Positions 43,749 through 56,089 of a stretch of DNA of 64,000 bases are shown here, piece after piece. How positions within the stretch are numbered: the stretch's first letter is position 1; the number at the start of each line of letters is the position of its first letter. The DNA comes from Pisaster brevispinus (Eukaryota; Echinodermata; Asteroidea; Forcipulatida; Asteriidae), in assembly GCA_023634235.1 (NCBI GenBank), contig JAMKCF010000051.1:372001-436000 (forward strand). The letters run 5' to 3'. The position numbers and the translations under genes are program-made. Under the pieces are notes generated by a model, which was given only the letters and a program-made list of their open reading frames with translations, was not told the DNA's origin and did not search any database.

Positions 43749-45465
43749 GTATTAGTATTCTCAGACAGCTCTGTCTCGAAGCATCTACATTGTCAATCCA
43801 TTGCAATTACACTCTAAGAAACTCCTTGGTCAGAAATGACTGGAATTCCAGCTGCTGACTCAGAAGTGATTTAAAATGGGATTTTAGCTCAGATTCCACT
43901 TCAGTTTGACCCATAAGTTGGTCAGCAGAGCTGCCAACTCTCCCTGATTCTGCAAAATGTTCCCTGAAAATAACCCAATCTGTCCATGTTCTGATCAAAA
44001 AAAATGTTCTTGATTACAGAAAACTTGTCTCCGTAATGTCGATTATCATTCTAAATATCTCCCTGATCTTGGTCAGACCCTCTTGACCCGGAACTGGGTC
44101 GTTTTTGACCCAGAAGTGTTTTAAGAGTGTAGTTGATGTTTAATCTAGGAGGGCAAATTAGTCTGGTCCCGTTTTGGTATGAGGCTATTTATTATTATTG
44201 CAAGCAGGGAACACAACAGAGAAGGTGGCAGCTTGATAAGGGTCTTCAGAGATTCTTTGATTTTATGTTTGGGATGAAGCAAAATGAAGACAAACACTCA
44301 AGGCATCACATCTCATAAAAAAAATACTAAACGTTTTACTGGGTTTCTGATGATCAGTCAAATTTCGACAGAAATTATACAATTCATAAAGGGTTGACAA
44401 CTCACACAACAATTTTGGTTCAATTTTTTTGTTTTTATTGTTTAGTTGTAGGGTCAGCGAGGAAAAGGATGCCTGGATTCTATTAAACACATAAGAAGAA
44501 ACAGTATACAATTAGGATTCTTCAAACAGTGAAACCTATTTTAATATCCAATATGTTTTGTGAAAGTACTTTTATTGTACTGTAACAAATTTGAGTAATG
44601 ACTATAAAAACGAATTTTAACTGTAAAATTTGTTAAAATTTGACATACTGTAATGATTAAAAAGGAAAACATGAACTTTCATTACTGAAAGCACTGATTA
44701 GAAGACAAACAATTGTACAAAACAGTTTTATGGTCAACTGATGGTTAACCTAAATCACTTCAGTGTGGTGTGTGTTTCTAATTCATAACCAGCTTATAAT
44801 GTGTGACATGTAGCTTTGTGTATCTTTCTTCAGTGAAATAAAGGAAAACAAATCGTATCTTTGTGTGTTTTTTGTTGTGAAATAAAAGAAAACAAATTGT
44901 GCTTGTGTCTTTGTTTCCCCCGTGGATTAGAATAAACCTGCATTGTAATGTGTTTGCAGTGCAGACCTTTCACTCACAGTCAGCAGCCATCTTGTACTTC
45001 AATATTAGACACGTTTGTAACATAAGTACACAATACTGAATGAAAGCCACGTACAAGACCAATGTGCGGTTCGAGGATATTGGAACAAGTTTGCAGTGAG
45101 TGGGCTCAACAAGTGTCAATAAAAGATGGCAAAAGGGGGTGAAATGCTTGAACATAAAATGTAGGTCAAACAAAAGGTAGTACAACCCTAGATGAGGGAC
45201 CTTCATCTGAAACAAAACAATCTGATTTATAACAACTGAATATCAACCTCGGAAGCATTTAATTTGACTAAAAACGTCAGTGTACAAAAAAGGGGGGGGG
45301 ATTCATTTGTTGGGGAGCCTTGGATTACATCTTGGGTTGTGGTGGGGAAGGGTGTTAGGGTCTCGTCCTGGGGTGACGTCGGGAGGATGAGTTTAGGCAT
45401 TAATTAATTGTGGTTTCAGTTTGACTTCAAACTTTTCTATTATTTTTGTTATTTATTTTTCTCAG
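43749..45465. other. Non-coding or intronic sequence
   Basis: No further exon identified. A short tandem pair of about 55 bp (TGAAATAAAGGAAAACAAAT) lies at 44834-44915. Confidence 0.4.
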
Positions 45466-45506
45466 CCGGCTCAAGTAAGCGTCTTCCATCTAGTACTCCT
45501 GAAAAG
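45466..45506 (+). CDS. Candidate micro-exon (41 nt) of an unknown gene
   Basis: It sits between TTATTTTTCTCAG and the consensus donor GTAAGT. One frame reads GSSKRLPSSTPEK. Phases do not allow direct joining to 43682-43748, so if both are real an exon between them is missing from this reading. Confidence 0.35.
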
Positions 45507-46399
45507 GTAAGTTTGTGTGATTATTGCGCCCTCTATTGGTAACAAAATGTACGGGGTTGGTTATAACTGAAGTTGCATCAACTATTTTTTTTTCTCTTAA
45601 AAAAAAAATTCATTTAGAGGTTTGGGAGCGCTAGACGGCGCCACACATCCCAATTGTTTACGTAGATCTAAGCATGCGCATTTCCTGCATGCGCGTTTAC
45701 AGAAAGATACATTTTTCAAACTTGTTTACGTAGTTTTTCACAATAACTTGGTCCCTTTTTTCAACTGTTCCAGGTCACTTTACTTTTCTCCAAAAAGTCA
45801 ACCAATTATTTACTATCGTCGTACACGCATGACCACCAAATTTTTCAAAACGTTCAGAACATTTTGGCACCTCTAGTTGCCATTCATAATACAATGCATT
45901 CCAAAGTCATCAAGACGAAATGTTGATGCCCGTCGGGTATCACTGTTCAGCCATTGTGTTTGTATCATTTCAAACCAACAAAACCAAAGCGAGGCTGGAA
46001 GGGAAAACTTAGTTTTGGTTATCATTAATTGTCATGATCAAAGAGTTGGTTTGAATCTAATTTACCATCCTCTCTCGACTTGGCTAATGTTTTGCAACAC
46101 CTATAACACCCCCGTTACAACAAAAATTCACTGCACATTATTTTTTGTTACCTTGATTTTTTATTTTGTTTTAGCCTAGTCTTAGCCTTACCGACAAATA
46201 AAACGTTACTCCTCAAAAATCAACAGAATGAATGTAAAACAAATCATTGTAGTTAACTATTTACGTCAATAAATTGGCTCGTCTAATATTTTTTTATTTT
46301 TAAAATTGGTGGTCGTATTAGCCATACTCCTTGGCCGCTCGCATCCCCTACAAAAACGTCACAATAAAACAGAAAACGAAAACGAAAAAGAAAACGAAC

Positions 46400-46690
46400 G
46401 AAGACAAAGTGAGAGCCCATGAGATGAGCAGATCCAGCATTATTCTGAGGGTGATTTGACTGTCTTTGTTTTTGTATTTCGATCTTTGACAGCTCTGTGT
46501 ACAAAAGTCCCGTGGAAGATACTTTTGTTGGGCATCATTCAGAGTATCCCAACTTGCTGGTCATTTCCGGTCTGAAGATGGCACAAAGTGGCCCCAGAAG
46601 CCTGATTTTCAAAGGAAGAGTCAGGTACAAGTTGTGTCTCTCTAGCACGCTTAGTTCAGGAGTTATTGTCAAACATACCGCAGAATATTA
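46400..46690 (+). repeat. Diverged single-copy relative of the 442-bp satellite
   Basis: Collinear with satellite positions about 105-385. Shared blocks in order: GCAGATCC, GAGGGTGATTTGAC, TTTGACAGC, TTCCGGT.TGAAG, TCTCTCTAGC and AGGAGTTATT..CAAAC. Identity is moderate with indels. It lies 43 kb from the array in the same orientation. Confidence 0.85.
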
Positions 46691-48230
46691 TTTCCAACTA
46701 CTTCTTGCTGGAATTGAACCGGGTCCCATGGGGGCCTGACTGTTTTGGGGGTCAGTGTGACCCGAAATATTGTTCAAAATTAGCCATAAATAGGTTTTAT
46801 TTAACAGGATCCGAGTCGGCCAAGAAATGGATCAGGCTCCCTGGGGGGGGGGGGGGGGGGTCAAATATGCCGGGAGTTTTCAGAATAGTGTGATGTTATG
46901 TGCAATTTGTAATATTCTTTTGTACATTTGTAATATTCGGAAACCACTGGTAATACTGGTCTTTTCTAGTTTACTAAGTGCAATAATAATAATAACAATA
47001 ACATTATTTTGTAATTTGCTACATTTATTATAGCGTTACAAAAGGTGTTTATACTATTTGAACACGAAGGCTATTAATATTACGTATCACTAATTTAAAC
47101 TGTATGCACGTTAAAAAGCCTACCTGGTTTAAATTCAACTTGAGTGGGATCTCTTATTTATAAGTAAATTGAATTATTTAAACACAGTTTACAATAGACC
47201 TTATTATGAATAGTGTTTACTTTAATAGCTTGTGGCCATTTTCATTATGTGGACGTTGACTGAAATATTCAAATATGCAAATTAGTTTCGAATAGCGCCC
47301 TCAATTATCCTTGATTTTTAAACAGTTTACACAAATAAAACAAACAGGCATTTTGCCACAATTACAATTATTTTCAGAAAAGGGATACAAGCTCTAAGTT
47401 GTGTCTTATTTTCCTTCGGTATTTATTCATTTGTAATTTACGGGACAACACGGCTTTTCAGGGGTAAAGTTTGATAGCTATGTATGACTGCAAAAGTTAC
47501 CGTTAATTTAGGACATATGAATTTCATGTATACCGCTGCGTTTTTCTTTCTAGAACTAACACTACAAATAAAAACTATGACACTTTGAAATCAACGGCAC
47601 TAGAATAAAAATGAAAATGTCTCAATAATAGAAAGAATGAGAGGAATGCTATTTTGAAAACATCGTAGAGTTTCTGTCAATGGATAACGGTTTGTGATGA
47701 TTCTTGGGGAAAATGGAACGGGGTCAGTGATTTTTGATGGGGGGGGTGGTGGAATCGGGTTGGTGGTCTTCTTTAGAGGAACTGTTTACATTAATTATTA
47801 AGTGAGGTTGAAAAGCTAGTCACTTTTGATGAAACTGCACAGTAGTGGTAATAACATCAAACCATAGGCCTACACATATTGGCTGCAAAGTTAAAGGAGC
47901 GCATTATTGCAGAATTTATGATAACGAGGTGAAATCTGGACTATTCCATTTTACGAGGTCAAAACGGAGGAAAAAATGAAATAGCCGGTTACTGTTTTCT
48001 GTGACAAGAAACGAAATGCATTCAATGTTTTATTTCTCCAAATTCCGAAATGTCTATTTTCCGACAAGTTCCGAAGACCCCCTCGTGATTTGAATGCTAT
48101 GATGAAGGTTTGGGTTAGGGGTAGGGGTAGGTTTAGCATAAGGGTTGAGCCGTAAGGGTTGAGTGTGGGGTTGGACAAGTTTCCGTGCCTATTTTTATTT
48201 TATTTTAAGGGATCTGTGTGTGAAAAGTAC
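46691..48230. other. Non-coding spacer with G tracts
   Basis: A run of about 17 G lies near 46844-46860, and G-rich tracts at 47740. TAGGGGTAGG-type sequence is at 48112-48135. No gene. Confidence 0.5.
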
Positions 48231-48231
48231 T

Positions 48232-48420
48232 GGTATATAAAACAAACGTTGAATGCGTTGGGTTCGTACATTGGTCTCAGATTATAACCAATCGATGAAA
48301 TCTGGCTTTTCCGATTCACTCAGCTTTGCCTCGTGAAAAGGAATTTCCAGATTTCACCTCGTGTTTATATTTAAGACCAATGCACTCAATTGCATCCAAT
48401 ATTCGTATATAATCCTAAAT
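48232..48420. mobile_element. Foldback MITE-like palindrome
   Basis: GGTATATAAAACAAACGTTG...ATTGGTCT...GATGAAATCTGG is mirrored by CCAGATTTCACCTCGTG...AGACCAATGC...TATATAATC. A separate CGAGGTGAAATCTGG end at about 47927 suggests a broken neighbour. Confidence 0.6.
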
Positions 48421-49659
48421 GTAGTCACCTCTGCTTAAAAGGTTTATATAAGAACAAGGACAAGAACATGATTGCTTCCAAAGTTTCTGGTAGCTGTAAG
48501 TATTGTAAATTGATATAGAAAGTTTAAAATCCAAGTGTTTGGATTAATTTTTTTTTGCTTGTATCGTGGATTTGCCTGATATGTATAATGTTTTATTATT
48601 CGTCTTTGACAACAATAAAATACATTTTTTAATAAGCCTTTCCCAAAATGGAAAGCAAAACAAAACGTAGATGCCTAGTTATACCTTTATACTATTCTGA
48701 AGCAAAATTATTACAGCCTACCTTGTTTTTATTTTTAATTTATTTTTTTCACCATCAATAAAGTGTTTTACACACAAATATTATGGACATATTGGTTTGA
48801 GTCCACTAAGTAACTTTGATGGTAATATTAATGAAAAGGGGAACAGACTTTTCTTATTGCAGGAAGGAGTCTGAACCAATGTAGTCTGCTTGGAGCAGCA
48901 TCCATGAAGACGCACGGTAGCAAAGAACCCATTGGGGTGGGGGGGGGGGGGACTTTAAGAACCGAGGAAGGGGTGATGATGGCGGCGTTGAGAATGTTTA
49001 GACTGTGGGTAAACGCGGATGACTTGAAACAATTTAGGAATGTTGGAACAAAAATTGTATGGTTAGTTGTGAAGGAAATGGTAATTTATAAGACACTCCA
49101 TGATTTGGATACGGGGTGATTTTGATTGATGTTCAATGTTTGCTTGCTTGTTTTAAATGTTTTGGTTTTTTTTTTACTGTGTGTAACTATGGTTAATTGT
49201 AGTATTTTTAACGGAAGATGCAAAAACACTGCACTGTGTGAAACTCGTGCGTGGGATGTGGGGTGTTTTCAATAGGTGTTAAAATGGGGGGGGGGGTAAG
49301 TTTACAACAAAATATGAAACTCTGCATTTTACTAGTAGTATTCACGAAGGAAAGAGCAGTGTACGAGTATTGCTATATGGTTCGGAATACTTGCACGCGT
49401 GTGTCTTAATGTTTAATGTTTTTTTCTAAGATTATTGGTAATAAACGTATTCATATGAAGTAGTGAGCAGCAATAAAAGACCGAATGATTCGGGATGTGT
49501 GCAATTTTGTTTCTTGATGTTCGTTGTTTCTTTGTAAGATTGTTGTTATGATACAAATGTTTTTCTGGACGGTTGGGAATAAAATGTTGTGGTCAAAAAC
49601 AACAGTACATGAGGAAAGAGTATGGGAAAGGAATTCCATGATAGGGATGAGGGCGTTTG

Positions 49660-50660
49660 GGTGGGTTATTTGGGGTAAGGGTAAGGGTTAGAAGTAAAGT
49701 TCTGCAGTTTAGGGGAAAGAGTATTGTAAAAGAAACTCTACGATATGGATTAATGTGTTCTGGGTCGGTTGTTTGGGGTTAGGGTAAGAGTGAAGTTTAG
49801 AAATAAAACTCTGATAGGGATTATGGTGTTTTAGGTCGGTTGTTTGGGGTTAGGGTAAGAGTGAAGTTTAGAAATAAAACTCTGATAGGGATTATGGTGT
49901 TTTGGGTCGGTTGTTTGGGGTTAGGGTTAGGGTGAAGTTTAGAAATAAAACTCTGATAGGTATTAGGGTGTTTTGGGCTGGGTTATTTGGGGTTAGGGTT
50001 AGGGTAACGGTTAGAAATAAAACCCTGCAGTTTAGAGGAAAAGGCAATGTAAAGGAAACTCTAAGTTAGGGATTAGGGTGTTTTTGGTCGGTTGTTTTGG
50101 GTTAGGGTTAAGATGAAGGTTAGAAATAAAACTCTGATAGGGATTAGGGTGTTTTGGGCTGGGTTATTTGGGGTTAGGGTTAGGGTTAGAAATAAAACTC
50201 TGCTGTTCAGAGGAAAGAGTAATGTAAAAGAAACTCTAAGTAAGGGATTAGGGTGATTTGGGTCGGTTATTTGGGGTTAGGGTTAGGGTGAAGGCTTGAA
50301 ATAAATCTCTGATAGGGATTAGGGTGTTTTGGGGTGGGTTGTTTGGGGTTAGGGTTAGGGTTAGGGTTAGAAGTAAAACTCTGCAGTTTAGAGGAAAGAG
50401 TAATGTAAAAGAAAGTCTGTGATAGGGATTTGGGTGTTTTGGGTCGGTTATTTGGGGTTAGTGTTAGGGTGAAGTTTAGAAATAAAAACTCTGATAGGGA
50501 TTAGGGTGTTTTGGGTGGGTTATTTGGGGTTAGGGTAAGGGTTAGAAATAAAACTCTGCAGTTTAGAGGAAAGAGTAATGTAAAAGAAACTTTTTGACAG
50601 GGATCGGGGTATTTTGGGGTGGGTTGGTTGTGGTTAGGGTTATAGGGTAAGGTTTTTCAA
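49660..50660 (+). repeat. Telomere-like minisatellite (71-bp and about 130-bp units)
   Basis: Unit landmarks AAATAAAACTCTGATAGGGA, TTAGGGTGTTTTGGGTCGG and TTTGGGGTTAGGGTTAGGG recur. AAATAAAAC begins at 49801, 49872 and 49943 (71 bp apart). Longer units insert a GCAGTTTAGAGGAAAGAGTA block. TTAGGG is embedded in every unit. Confidence 0.85.
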
Positions 50661-50769
50661 GGGGGACGGCTGGAAATAAAACTCTGCAGTTACACACAGC
50701 ATTACAGGAGGAAATAGTAATGACTGTAAAAGAAACTCCATAATAGGAAACGGAGTGTTTTCTGTTGAG

Positions 50770-50845
50770 TTAGGGTAAGGGTTAGGGTTAGGGTTAGGGT
50801 TAGGGTTAGGGTTAGGGTTAGGGTTAGGGTTAGGTTAGGGTTAGT
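50770..50845 (+). repeat. Interstitial telomeric repeat (TTAGGG)n
   Basis: Eight perfect TTAGGG units run from 50782 to 50829, then TTAGG, TTAGGG and a partial. The G-rich strand is the plus strand. Confidence 0.95.
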
Positions 50846-52440
50846 GTTTTTTCGTGACGGTTAGAAAGAAAAGTAGGGTTACACGCTGTATCCATGAATG
50901 AATGGGTAATAACAATAGACTCAATGATTCGGGTGAGTGTTTTTTTCTTCTTCTTTTTTCTAAGTGTATTGGTATAATAAACACAGGAGTTACACACAAT
51001 AGTCGTGAAGAAGAGGCACTGCTGGGTTGTGGGATGTAGCACGGATGAATCTTCGGGTACGGAAAGCTAGGAATTTTCGAGTGTGTGTATTTCCTTTAGA
51101 AGTTTGTGGAGGGGGTTACAGGGGTAAGGTAATTTATTCTTCAAAAAAGTACTTGAGTTGACTGTTATAATCCTTATCAACTAAAACTTATGATTGTATA
51201 TAAAATTTCCACCATAAATTTAAACCACCCCCTTAAATTTGGAGTTTAAAACCTCAGTTTTGCCATAAAACTTTGACCAATCCGTGTGAGGGCGCTTAAA
51301 GTGTATGGACCCTGAAGTCATCATTGGGAAAATGCATAGAAAATACACGTATCTGTGTGAAAATGGTGACAAGGAGCCAGTCTATTTACAAACGAAGAGG
51401 GGCTTTTTATTTTGGGGTCAGCGGCAACCTAAAATTGTCAATTTCTTCATGATTTCGTAGACGAGTGATATTTTAAACCCATGCAATGAATACATAATCA
51501 GGTAAGGACCACGTTGGTGATATCAAAATCAGTAAATTTGGACCCTTTGAATATCAACCCACGAATGTTCAGGCTGAGACTACAGCACTCCCACCACTAG
51601 CCCATGGCTGTCCCACCACGTGCACGTGCACATGTACATTCCACCGGTGCATTGCACGGTGCCCACTTAGTGTTCTGTTGCTTGTCGGTCTACACAATGC
51701 ATACAGAGCATGCACCTCCATGTTTTACTCACACAAGTTGAGGGCACTTGGATTTTTTTGCACAGCACCCAAACAAATTTGTTATCAATAGTGATTTGGT
51801 CAGAAATTAATTTAAATGGATACAATTTTAATACCATGATCCATTTAATATATTTTTTTTCGGGGTGGAGATTTAGAGGAAAACTGTCTTACACATGAAA
51901 CAAATCAATAAGCATTGGTTAGGTTTTCAATAATTTATTCCAATAAATTCCAATATGTCGTAAGAAAACATACACTTCTTGAACGTAGTCCTAACACTAG
52001 GTTTGCCCCCATTTGAGGGTAAATACAATGGATCCCCTAAACAAAAAGTACAGAAATGATAATCAACAAAATAACAATTCAAATAGATACAAATAATTGA
52101 ATGAATAAGTCTCAATACTGATATTAATCCCAAGGTGAAACAATATTATCTTCAAATTTTGACAAACTTTTTCACAGATAGTGTATTTAGTGGTTTTTTA
52201 AGATTCCGGCAAAAGTGAGATTGCACCCCCAAAACAGAGAGACCATCCTCCATTTAGACATGGTTGGAAAGTTACACAGAATTAAAAGTGCAAAAATAGT
52301 TTAAAATAAGAATTTAAGAAATAAAAAAATCTTAAATTTGTCATACATGTAAGAAACACTCAACAATAGTAGCATAAATATTAATAATGTAGACAAAAAC
52401 CTTTAGTTTGTCATACATGAAAGGTTGTCACTAAAATACT
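50846..52440. other. Non-coding spacer
   Basis: No gene recognised. Confidence 0.45.
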
Positions 52441-52451
52441 TAGGGGTTTTC

Positions 52452-53860
52452 CCGTGTAAGGAACCAGTGCAGACAATAGATCTGCATTACAATGGTTAAA
52501 AAACAACAAACTGATGGTTGAATGCATTCCATTACACTTAAATAATTACAGACTAATAAACTACCATGAAGTTAGTCAGATTAAAAAAATTATTAAAATA
52601 AAATAACAATCAAATAAATAAGTAAACTAAAGCAGTGTGTTTGTGGGAACTAACGTAACACTGCACCTTTAAGGTAACATCACATGACATTTGATGACGT
52701 CATTATAACAAGACCTCAAATTTTGGTTGTAACACATCCTGGCCTGAACACATGCAATGGTTTCAGCTTGAATGTATAGATCTTGTAAAACTGCACCTTT
52801 AAGCAGTAACATAACTAAGAGTTGGGGGGGGGCACCCAGGACACGTGATGATGTTTGTAGTAATAGGACCTCAAATTTTTGATGTTAAACACCCCAATTT
52901 TTGAATACATACAAAGTTTCAGTTTGATCGCACATTTCTTCCTGTAAATACAAAAAACTTTGAAAAGTGCACCTTTAAGATGACGTCATGTGATGCATGA
53001 TGACTACACGATGACAACATTGTAATATGAACAAGGTCTATTCAAGGTCTTAACATGGTGTCATTTTCCTGAAGGAACCAGTGCAGACAATAGATCTGCA
53101 TTACAATGGTTAAAATACAGAAACTGATGGTTGAATGCATTCCATTACACCTAAATAATTAAAGACTAGGAAATTAGCATGAAGTTAATCAGATTCTACA
53201 AAAATTAAAAATAAATAAATAAACTAGGGCAGTGTGTTTGTGTGAACTAACGTAAAACTGCACCTTTAAGGTAACATCACATGACATTTGATGACGTCAT
53301 TATAACAGGACCTCAAATTTTGGTTGAAACACATCCTGGCCTGAACACATGCAATGGTTTCAGCTCATGAATGTATAGATCTTGTAAAACTGCACCTTTA
53401 AGCAGTAACGTAACTAAGGAGGAGGGGGCAGGGGGACACGCGCCCCCCCCCCCCCCCCAAATGATGTGAGTGACCCCCGGGTCCCCCCCCCCCATTGGAA
53501 CTCGCCAGTACGTAGATCAAGATCAAGTTTTTTATAAAGTGCAAGTGGATTCTGTAATTGGTTGGCCAACAGTGCCCCCCTTGAAAAAATGGTGCCACCT
53601 AAAAAATTACATAAGTTACGCCACTGACTGGTGACGTCACGTAGCACTTGATGATTTCAATAGTACAGACCCTCAAATTTTAGATGTTACACATCCCAAT
53701 TTTTGAATACATGCAAAGTTTCAGTTTGATCCCCCTTTTTTCCTGTGAACACAAAAGTCTTTGAAAAGTGCACCTTTAAGGTGATGTCACGTGATGCACG
53801 ATGACGACATGATGACGACTTTGTTACAGGGTCTCATCAAGGTCGTAACATGGTGTAATT
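52452..53860 (+). repeat. Tandem duplication with CRE palindromes and GCACCTTTAAG motifs
   Basis: Unit 1 (about 52452-53070) and unit 2 (about 53071-53860) are close direct copies, starting GGAACCAGTGCAGACAATAG. Perfect TGACGTCA sites lie at 52695, 52981, 53292 and 53632. GCACCTTTAAG lies at 52663, 52793, 52969, 53260, 53392 and 53770. CACGTG-type boxes are nearby. Unit 2 is interrupted by an element at 53410-53640. Confidence 0.85.
53410..53640 (-). mobile_element. hAT-like non-autonomous element with C-rich tracts
   Basis: Reverse complement of the 43265-43480 family: GTTACGCCACTG at one end, GTAACGTAACTAAGGAGG at the other, and two C tracts (about 53441-53457 and 53483-53492). It interrupts repeat unit 2. 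Confidence 0.6.
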
Positions 53861-53977
53861 GTGAAATTGATCCATTTAACAATAGTAACTTCATTGTGAA
53901 ATGATGACACTGCTGTCACACAATTGGACACTCTAAAAAGTCCCTGGTCAGGTCTAGTCCGGACTCCAGGCCCCCAT

Positions 53978-54483
53978 TTAGTCTGGTGGCTTAATGGAAA
54001 AACTGTGACACGCCAGATTAAAGCACCAAACTTTGCACACTTGTTTTAGGAGTCCCAAAGAAGCATATTGGGGGTTGGGGGGGGGGGGGGTGCCCATTCT
54101 ATCATCTCCAGGTCAGTAAAATAGCTATTGTTTTCTGTGATCAGCAAATTTGTGTGCTTTCAGGTTTTATAAAATTGGGCCCTGGGCCAAATTTCATACA
54201 GCCGTTAAGCAGAAAGCTAAAGGGATCAACTTTTTCCACATAGCTATGCATGAGTGTCTGAATTACAAGCTGCATGGTCATTTGTTATAAGTTCTAATGA
54301 TATGCGCAGTATTATAATACCACATGAACTTTAACCTCAGCTTGACCTTGACCTAGGTCACCCAAACAGGGCACCCCCTCAAGAATGATTCTATGGGACG
54401 TATGGAATAACTGTACACAATGTTGTGCTTTAATCCAGCATGTCACAATTTTGCCAAAAATTTGCTGTAAGCCACTGGACTAA
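53978..54483. mobile_element. Foldback MITE, family 2, copy 2
   Basis: Ends TTAGTCTGGTGGCTTAA and TGTAAGCCACTGGACTAA. Inner GTGACA..AGATTAAAGCAC is mirrored by GTGCTTTAATCCAGCATGTCAC. It contains a G tract and an embedded fragment with GGGCCC...AAATTTCATACAGC. Confidence 0.82.
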
Positions 54484-55071
54484 TGACCTAACTTTAAATT
54501 GTTAACTTAAAACAGAAGTTAGCTTCAGATGGATATTGACAAAATAAACCCAAGGCTTTATTTCCATTTGCAGTTTCTTATGGCCAACAAAATAGCTGCT
54601 ATATTTAAGAAACTTGTGTTTGATTCTCAAACAAAATGACTTTTATATTAGAGAAAATTATTGTTGATTCTTAACAGATTATGGCCAGACAGTAAAATAA
54701 AATGTTTCTTGAAAACAAAAGAACATCAATGTAGATGCTTCATAATTTTTTCTGTTGGCAAATGCACTTAAACTGCCCACTTCTGTTCTGTCAGTATGAC
54801 CCAGAAATGGGTCAAACTTACACAGAATCAGAGTCAAAATCAGGTCAGCATGACCCAGAAAAGGCTCCAAATCTGTCCCAGGAGTTTGTAGAGAGCATGC
54901 TGCCACCATGTTCCCTGACTGCAATAGCAATCATAAATACTCATTCTAATTATCTCTAAAATGCACCAATCTGTTCTGCCTGCCAGCCTCGTTTTGATTA
55001 CGTTGATTTGACCGCTTCCCGGGTTGTATCGTAAACTTGGGTGTTATCCCTGGCTACACAGCAGCTTACGG
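54484..55071. other. Non-coding spacer
   Basis: No gene recognised. Confidence 0.45.
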
Positions 55072-55240
55072 TTGAATGGCTTCTGACTGGCACTTCAGAA
55101 CAAAGATATTGACTACTAGGGAGAACGCCAACATAGGGCTAGATAGCTCAGTTGGTAGAGCGCTGGTACGTTAATCTGGAGGTTGTTGGTTCAAGTCCCG
55201 CTCCAGTTAATTTTTTCTTTATTCAAACCCAAATGATTTA
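55072..55240 (+). mobile_element. tRNA-Asn-like SINE, copy 2
   Basis: tRNA-like part at 55137-55208 with perfect A box TAGCTCAGTTGG and B box GGTTCAAGTCC. The anticodon region (ACGTTAATC) is altered. Same upstream module as the copy at 35786. Confidence 0.75.
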
Positions 55241-56089
55241 AACAAGAGACAAACAAGATGGCTGTTCCATGATACAAGTCTACTGGCCTGGCCAGCTAGT
55301 TCATTACTTCCCAAAGCCTCAGTACATACATTGTAAACCACTCCTCACATAGATTGTTCATATCCATAGTTGACATCATAGTGTGGAGAATATTAGCTGT
55401 GTTTGGTTAGGCTTCTGTCTCTGAAGATGGCTGTAAATGAAAGGATAGGCAATAAACATCATTAGCGATAAACAAATAGTAAAAACCATAGTGCAATGTA
55501 AATTTACTGGTTGCATTATTTTATATAGCAATGTGAAAGTTGTTTGAAATTGCGAAAACATTTTCATACACAATATCCTTCCCAATTTAAGAATTTCTGT
55601 AAATTCTGTTGAGTCTGAGAAATATATTTCAATTCTATTGAGTATTGAAGTATCCTTAATAACCAAAGAGAAGAAAGAGATAAATCTTCTTTTACGTGTC
55701 TTAGTGCAATTATTGGTCAAATAAAAACACTTTGATTCTGGTCTTGAAATTTGTTTGTCAAGTAAACAACTTGATCTACAAGCTCTGTGTTCCTGTGGAT
55801 TTTTATCTCCAATCCGAGCCCTGGCTTGTAATTTTGTCCCCACTCACATGAAGATCCTATCTAATGGAAATCGGTACATTTTCTTGCTCTTTAGTGGCAA
55901 AAACAATTTGAGGAGCTGCTGTTAATGGACTCCACTTTGGCTCAGTTTATTTACAGCGGTCAACCAGCCACCAACCTGGTCAATACCATGCAGTAAATCC
56001 CAGCTCCTCACACAGCTAAATAAGCTAAAATTCACAATTTCAACCCAATGAAGGTTCAGTTTTTACCAGCAGCACACTCCTTCTAAGTT
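55241..56089. other. Non-coding spacer
   Basis: Holds a 155-codon minus-strand frame (55376-55843) with no recognisable domain, Phe- and Cys-rich and judged chance. No other feature. Confidence 0.4.

Noticed and set aside
48904..49119. 71-codon frame with a Gly run
   Set aside because: The Gly run is a G tract; no domain and no conservation evidence.
55137..55208. Functional tRNA gene
   Set aside because: Anticodon loop and acceptor stem are wrong; second SINE copy.
55376..55843. 155-codon minus-strand open frame
   Set aside because: No domain, Cys/Phe-rich AT-type composition, no promoter or splice context; length is compatible with chance in 64 kb.
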